From: Herbaspirillum sp. alder98
GTDB lineage: Bacteria; Pseudomonadota; Gammaproteobacteria; Burkholderiales; Burkholderiaceae_D
DNA length: 64,000 nucleotides
Assembly (NCBI RefSeq): GCF_020179755.1
Contig: NZ_JAIUCY010000006.1
Span: forward strand, 1-64,000
Reading direction: 5' to 3'
Part shown: piece by piece, positions 35,710 to 43,730 of the stretch
Position numbering within the stretch: the first letter of the stretch is position 1
How the letters are laid out: every line of letters starts with the position of its first letter
Made by a program: the position numbers and the translations under genes
Notes under the pieces: generated by a model
Seen by the model: the letters and a program-made list of their open reading frames with translations, nothing else
What the model was told of the DNA's origin: nothing
Database searches by the model: none

Positions 35710-36663
35710 CTATGGCGCCAGCCCTGCCGCGATGCGCAGCGCCGGCTGCAACGATGCCGGCAGCATGGGCCCGTGCGACATGCCCGCGAAGATGCGCAGG
35801 TCGACCGTCATTCCCGGCACGCCACGCAGGCGCGCAGCCAGGTCGGGCAATGCCTGCGGCGGCAGCTCGAGACGTCCCGCCGGCGGCTGCCGGGCACCGG
35901 CCGCGGCCGGGCGCTCGCGTCGTTCGCTGTCGCCGGCCATGAGCCAGAGTCGCCGTCCCGTCACCGGCGGCTGGGCGCGAAAGCGCTGCTCTTCTTGCAG
36001 GATGACGCCACGTCCCCACCACAGCGATGGACTGGCGGCGATGTAATCGGCAAACAGCTGGCTGCGCGAGAACAGCGTATGCAGCACGAACAGCCCGCCA
36101 TACGAATGCCCCCATAGCGCCAGCCGGCTGGAATCGACCGGCGCCATGTCGCGCACGCGCGGCAATATCTGCTGCTCGATCAACGCCAGCATGCCGTCGG
36201 CACCGCCGCCGCGCCGACCGCGCGCCAGTTCGTCATCGACCTGGCCGGCAGGAATCGGCGGTGTGTAGTCAAACGCGCGCGCCGTCACATCGAAACGCAG
36301 GTCGGTGTCATATCCGATGGCCACGATCAGCGGCGGCGTGGCGGCATCCAGCAGCTGCAATTGCGGCTCGTCGATGGCGGCCAGCGCGGCATTGCCATCG
36401 AGCAGGACGATGGCCGGATGACCGGCCGCCGGTGGCGCCTTGCGCGGGATGCCGAGCGTGATCCGGTAGCGCCGCTGGCCATCCTCCGATGGCAGCAGCC
36501 AGCGCTCGAAGCGATAGAACGCCGAGCCGGCGTCGGCGATGGTCGGCCCCAGCGGACGCGACAGGTCCGGCTGCGCCCGCACCAGCGCCGGCGCCAAGCC
36601 GCCGAGCACTGCCAGCGACGCCGCCGCCAGCAGGCGACGGCGCGAACTGAAGTGCGCCGTCAT
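35710..36663 (-). CDS. Tat-exported siderophore esterase-like hydrolase (PfeE/IroE type)
   Basis: 317 aa from the ATG at 36663, which overlaps the receptor stop by one base (TGATG). Twin-arginine signal SSRRRLLAAASLAVLGGLAPALVRA. Esterase D/Fes-like fold: the segment IVLLDGNAALAAI, nucleophile motif LALWGHSYGGLFVLHTL with Ser 187, then ASPSLWWGRG and terminal His in FAGMSHGPML. Proteins of this type (PfeE, IroE) hydrolyse the trilactone of ferric enterobactin or salmochelin in the periplasm. The preceding receptor gene supports that role. Confidence 0.87.
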   Translation of the reverse strand: MTAHFSSRRRLLAAASLAVLGGLAPALVRAQPDLSRPLGPTIADAGSAFYRFERWLLPSEDGQRRYRITLGIPRKAPPAAGHPAIVLLDGNAALAAIDEPQLQLLDAATPPLIVAIGYDTDLRFDVTARAFDYTPPIPAGQVDDELARGRRGGGADGMLALIEQQILPRVRDMAPVDSSRLALWGHSYGGLFVLHTLFSRSQLFADYIAASPSLWWGRGVILQEEQRFRAQPPVTGRRLWLMAGDSERRERPAAAGARQPPAGRLELPPQALPDLAARLRGVPGMTVDLRIFAGMSHGPMLPASLQPALRIAAGLAP

Positions 36664-38732
36664 CAGAAGCGCTGGGTCACGCTGACCCACAGGCGGCGAC
36701 CGTCGCCGACGGTGTTGAAGTCCTGTTCATCGAGTCGCTTGTCGGTGATGTTGTAGATCGCCGCCGACAGGCTGGTGAGCTTGCCGATGTCGTAGCTGGC
36801 GCCGATGTCAGCCAGCGCATAGGCCTTGTACTGCTTGGCGCCCGCACTGGAGATGGTGGTGCCGGCGGTGCCCACGCGGGCAGCGGCGTTGATCTCCTTG
36901 CCGTGGTAGTTGATGGCGCTCCACAAGGTCAGGGCATCCGACGGTGTCCAGTCGGCGCGCAGGTTGAACATGTGCTTGGGGGTACGCGCCAGCGCATAGC
37001 CGTCATAGGTGCCGCCCTTCTGGCGCGAATCGGTATAGGTGTAGTTCGACTTCAGCGCCAGGCTGCGGGTGGCCTGCCAGCGCGCGGTCAATTCCACGCC
37101 CTTGATCGTGGCGCGGTCGATGTTGTAGCTGTACCAGAGACGATAGTTGTTGTTGGCCGACCAGCGCGCAATCGAACCATCGGCGTTGTAGACCAGGGCA
37201 TTGCTGACCTTGTCCTTGAAGTCGGTGTAGAACAAGGTGGCACCGCCGGACAGGCCGGACTGGTTGTCCCACAAGGCTGCCAGTTCCCAGCTGGTGCTGG
37301 TTTCCGGCTTCAGGTTGGGGTCGCCGATGATGACGCCGCAGGTGCCGGTCGGGCCCACGGTACAACCGGCGCCGCCGGTGGTGTAGGCATAGCCCGGCGC
37401 GATGGTGCGGATTTCAGGCGCGCGGAAACCGCGCGAGACGCCGCCCTTGATGGTCAGGTTGTCGGTGCTGTGCCAGACGCTGTAGAGACGCGGGCTCCAG
37501 TGGTTGCCGTAGATCTCGTGGTTGTCCAGGCGCAAGCCGCCGGTCAGCGCCCAGGTATTGGTCAGCTTCCACTCGTCCTCGACGAACAGCGCCTTCTGGT
37601 CGATCTGGAACTGGCGCACCAGGGTCGAGCTGACGCCCGGATTGACGTCGGTCAGCTTGGCCTGGTTCCACTGCCCGCCCAGCACCAGCCAGTGCTGCCC
37701 CAGCGGCATCGAGAGCTTGCCGTCGAGCACCGTGTTCTCGATCTTCGGCGCCCGCGCGGCCTGCACGAAGTTGTCGCTGCGGGCCGGGGTTTCGGTGAAG
37801 CTCTTGCGCTGCGCCTCTTCCACCGACAGCGACACCTCGGAAGTGGCCCAGCCCCAGCGGCCGGTATGCGACAGCGAGAAATGGTCGCGCGGATTCTCGG
37901 TATAGCTGTCGGCGGTAGTCGCGGCCTGGGCCAGCGTATGTTGCGACGAACCCGAACGACGCACCTGGGAAGTGCCGGCTTCCAGCACGATGTCGTGGTT
38001 CTTGTTGGGCGTGATCGACAGGCGTGCCGTCAGGTCGGTATCGAGCGCCTTGGTGTTGCCGTTGAGGATGCGGTCTTCCTGGCGCTTGTAGACCTTGCCC
38101 CACAATTGCAGCCCCAGCAGGTCGGTGGCGATCGGACCGTTGAGATAGAACTGGCCCTGGTAAGAATCGCCGGAGTCATTGTGCTGCTGCATGATGGTGT
38201 CGACGGTAATCGCGCCGCCCCACTTGCTGGCCACCTTCTTGGTGATGATGTTGATCACGCCGCCCATGGCGTCGGAGCCGTACAGCGACGACATCGGACC
38301 ACGCACCACCTCGATACGTTCGATGGCCGACAGCGGCGGAATATACGATTGCTCGAAACCGGCATTGCCGTTGGTGCGCGCATCGCGCGTGCTCTGGCGC
38401 TTGCCGTCGACCAGGATCAACGTATAGGCACCGGGCATGCCACGGATGAAAATGTCTTTCTCCGACGAGGTGCCGGTGACGGTGACGCCCTCCATATCCG
38501 ACAGGGCATCGGTGAGATCGCGGAACTGCTTCTTCTTCAGTTGTTCGGGCGTGATCACCGAAATGCTGGCCGGCGCATCGACCACGGCCTGCTCGAAGCC
38601 GGTGGCCGTGACCACCACTTCCTTGAGGCCCTGCGCGCCGGTTTGCGCCTGCGCGCCAACGGCCAGCAAGGTCAGCGCGGTGGCGACGGCGGCGGCAACG
38701 CGGGTTGGAATGAATCGATCGGAGTGATGCAT
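36663..38732 (-). CDS. TonB-dependent ferric-siderophore receptor, catecholate type
   Basis: 689 aa from the ATG at 38732, preceded by GGGGA; an upstream TTG at 38744 is rejected. Signal peptide cleaves near AQA-QTGAQ. TonB box-like EVVVTATG (about 38-45). Plug domain: SISVITPEQLKKKQFRDLTDALSDMEGV, FIRGMPGAYTLILVDGKRQ, YGSDAMGGVINIITKK. The 22-strand barrel ends in the required C-terminal Phe (VTQRF). An extracellular loop has a CTVGPTGTCG disulfide like FepA/IrgA. Overall FepA/CirA/IrgA-like. The Fur box at 38864-38882 precedes it. Confidence 0.93.
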   Translation of the reverse strand: MHHSDRFIPTRVAAAVATALTLLAVGAQAQTGAQGLKEVVVTATGFEQAVVDAPASISVITPEQLKKKQFRDLTDALSDMEGVTVTGTSSEKDIFIRGMPGAYTLILVDGKRQSTRDARTNGNAGFEQSYIPPLSAIERIEVVRGPMSSLYGSDAMGGVINIITKKVASKWGGAITVDTIMQQHNDSGDSYQGQFYLNGPIATDLLGLQLWGKVYKRQEDRILNGNTKALDTDLTARLSITPNKNHDIVLEAGTSQVRRSGSSQHTLAQAATTADSYTENPRDHFSLSHTGRWGWATSEVSLSVEEAQRKSFTETPARSDNFVQAARAPKIENTVLDGKLSMPLGQHWLVLGGQWNQAKLTDVNPGVSSTLVRQFQIDQKALFVEDEWKLTNTWALTGGLRLDNHEIYGNHWSPRLYSVWHSTDNLTIKGGVSRGFRAPEIRTIAPGYAYTTGGAGCTVGPTGTCGVIIGDPNLKPETSTSWELAALWDNQSGLSGGATLFYTDFKDKVSNALVYNADGSIARWSANNNYRLWYSYNIDRATIKGVELTARWQATRSLALKSNYTYTDSRQKGGTYDGYALARTPKHMFNLRADWTPSDALTLWSAINYHGKEINAAARVGTAGTTISSAGAKQYKAYALADIGASYDIGKLTSLSAAIYNITDKRLDEQDFNTVGDGRRLWVSVTQRF

Positions 38733-38863
38733 GAGGTTCCCCAAGATGATGACCCGCGCCCTCGCATGTCACCAGTACGGGCGTAACGAAGCCGGCGAGC
38801 GTTCGCCTGCAAAGTCGCACCGGTTCTGGGCTGGAGAGTCGTCAGGAAGAAATGACTTAATTT

Positions 38864-38882
38864 GCAAATGAGAATTATATTC
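38864..38882 (-). promoter_or_regulatory. Fur box in the receptor / two-component divergent region
   Basis: GCAAATGAGAATTATATTC matches the 19-base Fur consensus at 13 positions. It lies in an AT-rich patch (38850-38900) between the divergent TonB receptor and response regulator genes, so it can repress both. Confidence 0.7.
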
Positions 38883-38994
38883 ATTTAAAATTATCAAAAG
38901 TATGTCAAAGTGTGGCAACCCTCCCGGTCCCCGCCACACTTTGTCGCTCCCGGCCACGAGCGGCCAACAAGCAGCCAACACCAGCAGGAACCCC

Positions 38995-39741
38995 ATGCAA
39001 GCGCAACGTCACATCCTCGTGGTCGACGACCACCTCGACATCTGTGAACCATTGGCCGCCTACCTGCGGCGCCAGGACATGCAGGTCAGCATGGCGTTCA
39101 ATGCCGCCCAGGCGCGCCGTCAGCTGGCGCAGCAGGCGTTCGACCTGGTGGTGCTGGACGTGATGATGCCGGGTGAAGATGGCTTGTCGCTGTGCCGCCA
39201 CATCGGCCAGGCCTATGGCACACCGGTGATCCTGCTGACCGCCATGTCGTCGCTGGCCAGCAAGGTCTCGGGTCTGGACAATGGCGCCGATGACTACGTG
39301 GTCAAGCCGTTCGACCCGCAGGAATTGCTGGCGCGCATCAAGACCGTGCTGCGCCGCTTGAGCCGTGCGCTGCCGGCGGCAGTCATGCCAGACACCGCCA
39401 GCCAGGCCATCCATCGCTATGTGTTCGACGAGTGGACGCTCGACGTCGAACGTCGCGAGCTGCTCGATCGCGATGGCGTGGCGGTCACCTTGTCGAGCGT
39501 CGAATACCGGCTGCTGCGGGTGCTGGTGGAACATCCCAATACCGTGCTCTCGCGAGACAAGCTGATGGATCTCACCGCCGGCGCCGATGCGCAAGTGTTC
39601 GACCGCAGCATCGACAGCCAGGTCAGCCGCCTGCGCAAGAAGCTCGAACCCGATCCGCGCCGACCCAGCCTGCTCAAGACGGTATGGGGCAACGGCTATC
39701 TGCTGGCGGCGCAGGTCAGCAGCGAAGCGGCGGCATCGTGA
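38995..39741 (+). CDS. OmpR-family response regulator (PfeR-like position)
   Basis: 248 aa from the ATG at 38995, preceded by AGGAA. Receiver domain with ILVVDDHLDICEPL, phosphoacceptor Asp 55 in LVVLDVMMPGEDG, and Lys in DYVVKPFDPQELLARI. Winged-helix DNA-binding domain at about 140-240 (EWTLDVERRELLDRDGVAVTLSSVEYRLLRVLVEHPNTVLSRDKL). It is coupled to the kinase gene through a 4-base overlap and divergent from the receptor. Expected to activate receptor expression on sensing the ferric siderophore, by analogy with PfeRS. Confidence 0.92.
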   Translation: MQAQRHILVVDDHLDICEPLAAYLRRQDMQVSMAFNAAQARRQLAQQAFDLVVLDVMMPGEDGLSLCRHIGQAYGTPVILLTAMSSLASKVSGLDNGADDYVVKPFDPQELLARIKTVLRRLSRALPAAVMPDTASQAIHRYVFDEWTLDVERRELLDRDGVAVTLSSVEYRLLRVLVEHPNTVLSRDKLMDLTAGADAQVFDRSIDSQVSRLRKKLEPDPRRPSLLKTVWGNGYLLAAQVSSEAAAS

Positions 39742-41063
39742 CACTGTGGCCGCGCACCATGGCCGCCCAACTGGTCGGCCTGCTGCTGATCGGGCTGGTG
39801 GCGGCCCATGCGGTGGGATTGTTATTGGTCGTGACCAATGGCGAAGCCATCCATTCGATCTCGCGCGAACAGATGACCGAACATGCGGCCGTCGCCTGGC
39901 GCCTGGGAACACTACCCGAGGCGCAGGCGCGTCAGGCGCTGGCGGCGGCCCGCGATGACAACGCCACCTATGCCCTGGCCACCGCCAGCGACGTCTCGCC
40001 CGGGAATGAAGAGGGCCTGGACCAGGACCTGATTCGGACGCAACTGGTGAATTCGCTCAGGCTGCCAGCCGATGCCGTGCGCGTCAGCCTGGTGCGGCTG
40101 GACAGCCGACGCGGCGACCTGCGCATCTCGCTGCGCACGCCCGGCGCACTGTGGGTCAATACCCTGCAGCATCCTGTGATGTCGCAGGCCTGGCGTCGTC
40201 CGCTGCGTTTTTCGGTGCCGGTCAGCACCTTGCCGGTGCTGGTGATCGTGTTCCTGTTCGTGCGCCGCATCCTGCGCCCGATCAAGGCGCTGGCGCATGC
40301 CGCCGAACGCGTCAGCCGCGGCGAACAGGTCGAGCCGCTGCCGGTCACGGGGCCGTCCGAAGCGCGCGAGGTGACCCAGGCCTTCAACCTGATGCAGCAG
40401 CGCATCACCCGCTTCGTGGATGATCGCACCCGCATGCTGGGTGCCATCAGTCACGACCTGCGCACACCGATCACTTCATTGCGGCTGCGAGCGGAACTGG
40501 TTGACGATGCGCCCCTGAAGGCGGCGATGATTCGCACCCTCGACGAAATGCGCGTGATGGTCGAGGAAACCCTGCGCTTTGCGCGCGACGATGCGCGCAA
40601 CGAAGATACCCGCGAAATCGACCTGCAGGCGCTGTTGCGCGATGTCGCCGACGAACAGCGCGCCCAGGGACGCGACGTGCAGGTGCACGACCTGGCGGCG
40701 AGCGCGCTGCCCTACCGCTGCCGTCCGGTCAATCTCAAGCGGGCCCTGAGCAACCTGGTCGACAATGCCGTGCACTACGGGCGGCGTGCGCGACTGGCGC
40801 TGACCAACGGGCCTGCCGGCATGCTCGAGATCCACGTGGACGATGACGGCCCGGGCATTCCAGCCGACCGCCTGCAGGACGTCTTCAAGCCCTTCGTACG
40901 GCTGGACCCGGCGCGCAGCCGCAACCGCCAGGATGCCAGCAATGTCGGACTCGGCCTGTCGATTGCGCGCTCCTGCATCGAAGCGCACGGCGGCCGGCTG
41001 GAGCTGGAAAACCGTAGCCTCGACCAACCCGGGCTGCGGGCGGTCATCAGCCTGCCGACCTGA
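39738..41063 (+). CDS. Sensor histidine kinase (PfeS-like position)
   Basis: 441 aa from a GTG at 39738 that overlaps the regulator stop (GTGA). TM1 at about 10-32 (AAQLVGLLLIGLVAAHAVGLLLV), a short periplasmic sensor region of about 110 residues, TM2 (VPVSTLPVLVIVFLFV), then HAMP (RRILRPIKALAHAAERVS). The H-box is LGAISHDLRTPITSLRLR with His 239. The ATPase domain has N-box NLKRALSNLVDNAVHYG, DDDGPGIP and GLGLSIARSCIEAHGG. The periplasmic domain is the likely ligand sensor for the siderophore or iron. Confidence 0.92.
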   Translation: MTLWPRTMAAQLVGLLLIGLVAAHAVGLLLVVTNGEAIHSISREQMTEHAAVAWRLGTLPEAQARQALAAARDDNATYALATASDVSPGNEEGLDQDLIRTQLVNSLRLPADAVRVSLVRLDSRRGDLRISLRTPGALWVNTLQHPVMSQAWRRPLRFSVPVSTLPVLVIVFLFVRRILRPIKALAHAAERVSRGEQVEPLPVTGPSEAREVTQAFNLMQQRITRFVDDRTRMLGAISHDLRTPITSLRLRAELVDDAPLKAAMIRTLDEMRVMVEETLRFARDDARNEDTREIDLQALLRDVADEQRAQGRDVQVHDLAASALPYRCRPVNLKRALSNLVDNAVHYGRRARLALTNGPAGMLEIHVDDDGPGIPADRLQDVFKPFVRLDPARSRNRQDASNVGLGLSIARSCIEAHGGRLELENRSLDQPGLRAVISLPT

Positions 41064-41066
41064 GCC

Positions 41067-41735
41067 TCACCGCAACAGTTCGTACGGGCCGCCGCGTTCG
41101 AGCGCCCGTTGATAGGCCGGGCGGGCGTGGATCGTATCGAGGTAATGCATCAGGCGCGGATAGCGCTGGTCGAGCCCGCCACGCGAGCGCAGGCCCTCGA
41201 CCGGGAAACTCATCTGGATATCGGCGGCGCTGAAGGCCGCCCCGGCAAACCAGCCGCCCTGAGCCAGTTCATTTTCCATGTATTGCAGATGGCGCCCCAG
41301 TTGCGGCGTAATCATGCGGCCCTTGAAGCCATCGGCGATCATGCGCGCGATGGGCCGGATCAGCGCCGGCACTGCCTTGGGCAGACGGCTGAAGATAAGT
41401 TGCAACAAAAGCAATGGCATGGCCGAGCCTTCGGCGTAATGCAACCAGTAGCGATAGCGCAGCCGCTCCGGCGTGCCCGCCGGCGGCAGCAGGCGGCCGT
41501 CATCGTAGCGTTCCAGCAGGTATTCGACGATGGCGCCGGATTCGGCCACCGTGACGTCGCCATCGGTGATGACCGGCGACTTGCCCAGCGGGTGCACCGC
41601 CAGCAGCTCGGGCGGCGCCAGCATGGTCTTGGGATTGCGCTGGTAGAACTTGATCTCGTACTCCAGGCCAAGCTCCTCCAGCAGCCACAGCACGCGTTGC
41701 GAGCGCGAATTGTTCAGGTGATGCACGGTGATCAT
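41067..41735 (-). CDS. Glutathione S-transferase
   Basis: 222 aa. N-terminal thioredoxin-like domain with the Ser-containing site ITVHHLNNSRSQRVLWLLEELGLEYEI, and the cis-Pro and GSH-contact motif KSPVITDGDVTVAESGAIVEYLLERY. Helical C-terminal domain about 90-220. Resembles the beta/URE2-like proteobacterial GSTs. Convergent with the histidine kinase (3-base gap) and divergent from the MocR gene, with no evident link to the iron locus. Confidence 0.92.
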   Translation of the reverse strand: MITVHHLNNSRSQRVLWLLEELGLEYEIKFYQRNPKTMLAPPELLAVHPLGKSPVITDGDVTVAESGAIVEYLLERYDDGRLLPPAGTPERLRYRYWLHYAEGSAMPLLLLQLIFSRLPKAVPALIRPIARMIADGFKGRMITPQLGRHLQYMENELAQGGWFAGAAFSAADIQMSFPVEGLRSRGGLDQRYPRLMHYLDTIHARPAYQRALERGGPYELLR

Positions 41736-41796
41736 GGTCGACGCCTTGTAGAATGCGGGGGAACAACTCTAACACCGAACCCCATCCCATCCGGCC

Positions 41797-43242
41797 ATGG
41801 CAGTCACGCCCCTCTACAAGCAATTCGCCGATCAGTTGGCGATCTCGATCCGCGACGGCGTGCTGCAGCCCGGCGAACGCATCGCCTCGGTACGCAGCGC
41901 CGCCCAGCAGAACAAGGTCAGCGTCACCACCGTGGTGCGCGCCTACGAACTGCTGGAGAGTCGCGGCATCATCGAGAGTCATCCGCAATCGGGTTACTTC
42001 GTGCGCCAGCCGGCGCCGCGCCCGGTGACCGAGGTGCGCGCCCGCAACAGCCATCAGGACAACCCGGCCTGGCAGCAATCGACCGAGGTCGACGTCAGCC
42101 GCCTGGTGCTGGCCACGCTCAAGACCATCCAGCAGGACGGCACCGTGCCACTCGGTTCGCCCTACCCCAACCCGGCCCTGTTTCCGTCGCAGCGGGTGGC
42201 GCAATATGCCGGACGCATCACGCGCGCGGCCAGCCATTCGAGCGTGTTCGACGACCTGCCCCCCGGCCACCCCGACCTGCTGCGCCAGATCGCCCGGCGT
42301 TATCTCGAGAATGGCCTCAAGGTCGATCCCGACGAGATCGTGGTGACCGTGGGCGCGACCGAGGCCATCAACCTGTGCCTGCAGGCGGTGGCGCGGCCGG
42401 GCGACACCGTGGCGGTCGAGACCCCGACCTTCTACGCCATGCTGCACGCCATCGAGCGGCTGGGCATGCGGGCGTTGGAAATTCCTACCGACCCGCACCG
42501 GGGTATCGATGTGACGGCGCTGGCCGAGATCATGCAAACCCAGCCGGTGGCGGCCTGCATGGTGATGCCCAACTTCCAGAATCCGCTCGGCTTCCAGATG
42601 CCCGACGAGGCCAAAGAAGCGCTGGTGCGACTGGCCGAGCAGCATCAGATGCCGCTGATCGAAAACGCCGTCTACGGCGAACTCTATTACGGCAACGCCC
42701 ATCCCTCGTCGCTCAAGAGTTATGACCGCGAAGGGCTGGTGCTGCATTGCTCCTCGTTCTCCAAGAGCCTGACATCGGCCTACAGGATCGGCTGGGCGAT
42801 GCCCGGGCGCTACCGGGAACAGGTCGAAAAACTTAAGTTTCTCAATACGCTGGCCACGCCCACGGCGCCGCAACGGGCCATCGCCGAATACCTCACGCAA
42901 GGCGGGTTCGAGCGTCATCTGCGACGCGTGCGACGCGCCTTCGCGCAGCAGCGCGACCTGATGCGACACTTCGTGCTGCGCTTCTTCCCGGCCGGCACCA
43001 AGGTGTCCGAGCCGGAAGGCGGGTATGTGTTGTGGGTAGAGTTGCCGCCGGCCGTGGATGCGATGGAGTTATATCGGCGCAGCCTGGCGCTGGGGATCAC
43101 GGTGGCGCCCGGTCGCATCTTTGCGGCGACCAATCGCTACAGCCATTTCATCCGCCTCAACTACAGCTATCCGTGGTCGCGCGAGATCGAGCAGGCGCTC
43201 AGGCTGGTGGGCAAGCTGGTGGAAGAACTGGCAGTGGATTGA
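41797..43242 (+). CDS. MocR/PdxR-type regulator (GntR HTH fused to aminotransferase)
   Basis: 481 aa. Winged HTH of the GntR family at about 1-75 (LYKQFADQLAISIRDGVLQPGERIASVRSAAQQNKVSVTTVVRAYELLESRGIIESHPQSGYFV). A class I/II aminotransferase domain follows, with PLP Lys in SSFSKSLTSAYRIGWAMPGRY, VGATEAINLCLQAVARPGDTVAVETPTFYAML and ASFQN-type VMPNFQNPLGFQMPDE. A transcription factor using PLP as effector platform; the target is often an adjacent gene. Divergent GST may be regulated. Confidence 0.93.
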   Translation: MAVTPLYKQFADQLAISIRDGVLQPGERIASVRSAAQQNKVSVTTVVRAYELLESRGIIESHPQSGYFVRQPAPRPVTEVRARNSHQDNPAWQQSTEVDVSRLVLATLKTIQQDGTVPLGSPYPNPALFPSQRVAQYAGRITRAASHSSVFDDLPPGHPDLLRQIARRYLENGLKVDPDEIVVTVGATEAINLCLQAVARPGDTVAVETPTFYAMLHAIERLGMRALEIPTDPHRGIDVTALAEIMQTQPVAACMVMPNFQNPLGFQMPDEAKEALVRLAEQHQMPLIENAVYGELYYGNAHPSSLKSYDREGLVLHCSSFSKSLTSAYRIGWAMPGRYREQVEKLKFLNTLATPTAPQRAIAEYLTQGGFERHLRRVRRAFAQQRDLMRHFVLRFFPAGTKVSEPEGGYVLWVELPPAVDAMELYRRSLALGITVAPGRIFAATNRYSHFIRLNYSYPWSREIEQALRLVGKLVEELAVD

Positions 43243-43354
43243 GCCTGATGTACCAGGCCCGATGCCGCAGGCGAGGCGGTCCGGTCTTCCCCATTCAGAC
43301 CAGCGAGCACGCACTGACTCCGATAGCCGAGATGCGTTAGACACCGCTAAAGTC

Positions 43355-43452
43355 GCTGGGTACCGGCCTTCGCCAGCACGACGGGGGGTACTTGTAACTC
43401 AAGCTCTGCCTTATCCCACACCGCCGTCACCCTGACGAAAGTCAGGGCCCAG
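43355..43452. repeat. Inverted REP-like element (diverged copy of the 55.4 kb repeat unit)
   Basis: Arm CTGGGTACCGGCCTTCGCC... (43355-43383) and arm CCGTCACCCTGACGAAAGTC... (43424-43452) face each other across about 40 bases. Each arm carries its own short hairpin and the outer ends pair (CTGGG / CCCAG). The two-arm plan matches one unit of the array at 55439-55981. Confidence 0.8.
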
Positions 43453-43479
43453 CGTCTTTCGTTGCGCCAGAGACAACAG

Positions 43480-43722
43480 TTACGACGCCGGCAGCAACAA
43501 CTGCACGCTACCGGTGCCGTCCTCGTTAGACACCACCGCAACCACCCCCGCCTCTTCCAGCGCCGTCAAAAAGCGCAACAAGGTGCTCATGCGCAATTGC
43601 GTGCGCTTGGACAGCCGCGCCAGCGACAGCGGCGCGCCGCCGCTGCGTTCGGCATCGGCTTGCAGCGCATCGAGAATCTGCACCAGTTCCGGCGGCAGGC
43701 CGGCATCGGCGTCGTCCGCCAT
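43480..43722 (-). CDS. Small winged-helix protein next to the FdhF-like oxidoreductase
   Basis: 80 aa from the ATG at 43722. Predicted HTH fold of ArsR/MarR size: LPPELVQILDALQADAERSGGAPLSLARLSKRTQLRMSTLLRFLTALEEAGVVAVVSNEDGTG. The turn SLARLSKRTQLRMSTLLRFL could be the recognition helix. It starts 8 bases after the oxidoreductase stop and ends a two-gene operon. Similar small HTH proteins accompany this oxidoreductase in related genomes (recalled). Function unknown; a local regulator is plausible. Confidence 0.8.
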   Translation of the reverse strand: MADDADAGLPPELVQILDALQADAERSGGAPLSLARLSKRTQLRMSTLLRFLTALEEAGVVAVVSNEDGTGSVQLLLPAS

Positions 43723-43730
43723 GGCCGGAC

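Noticed and set aside
36903-38786. 627-codon frame opposite the TonB receptor
   Set aside because: Shadow of the receptor gene, with no domain recognised.
43347-43541. 64-codon minus-strand frame with a VVLAKAGTQ-like peptide
   Set aside because: Translation of the diverged REP-like element, not a gene.
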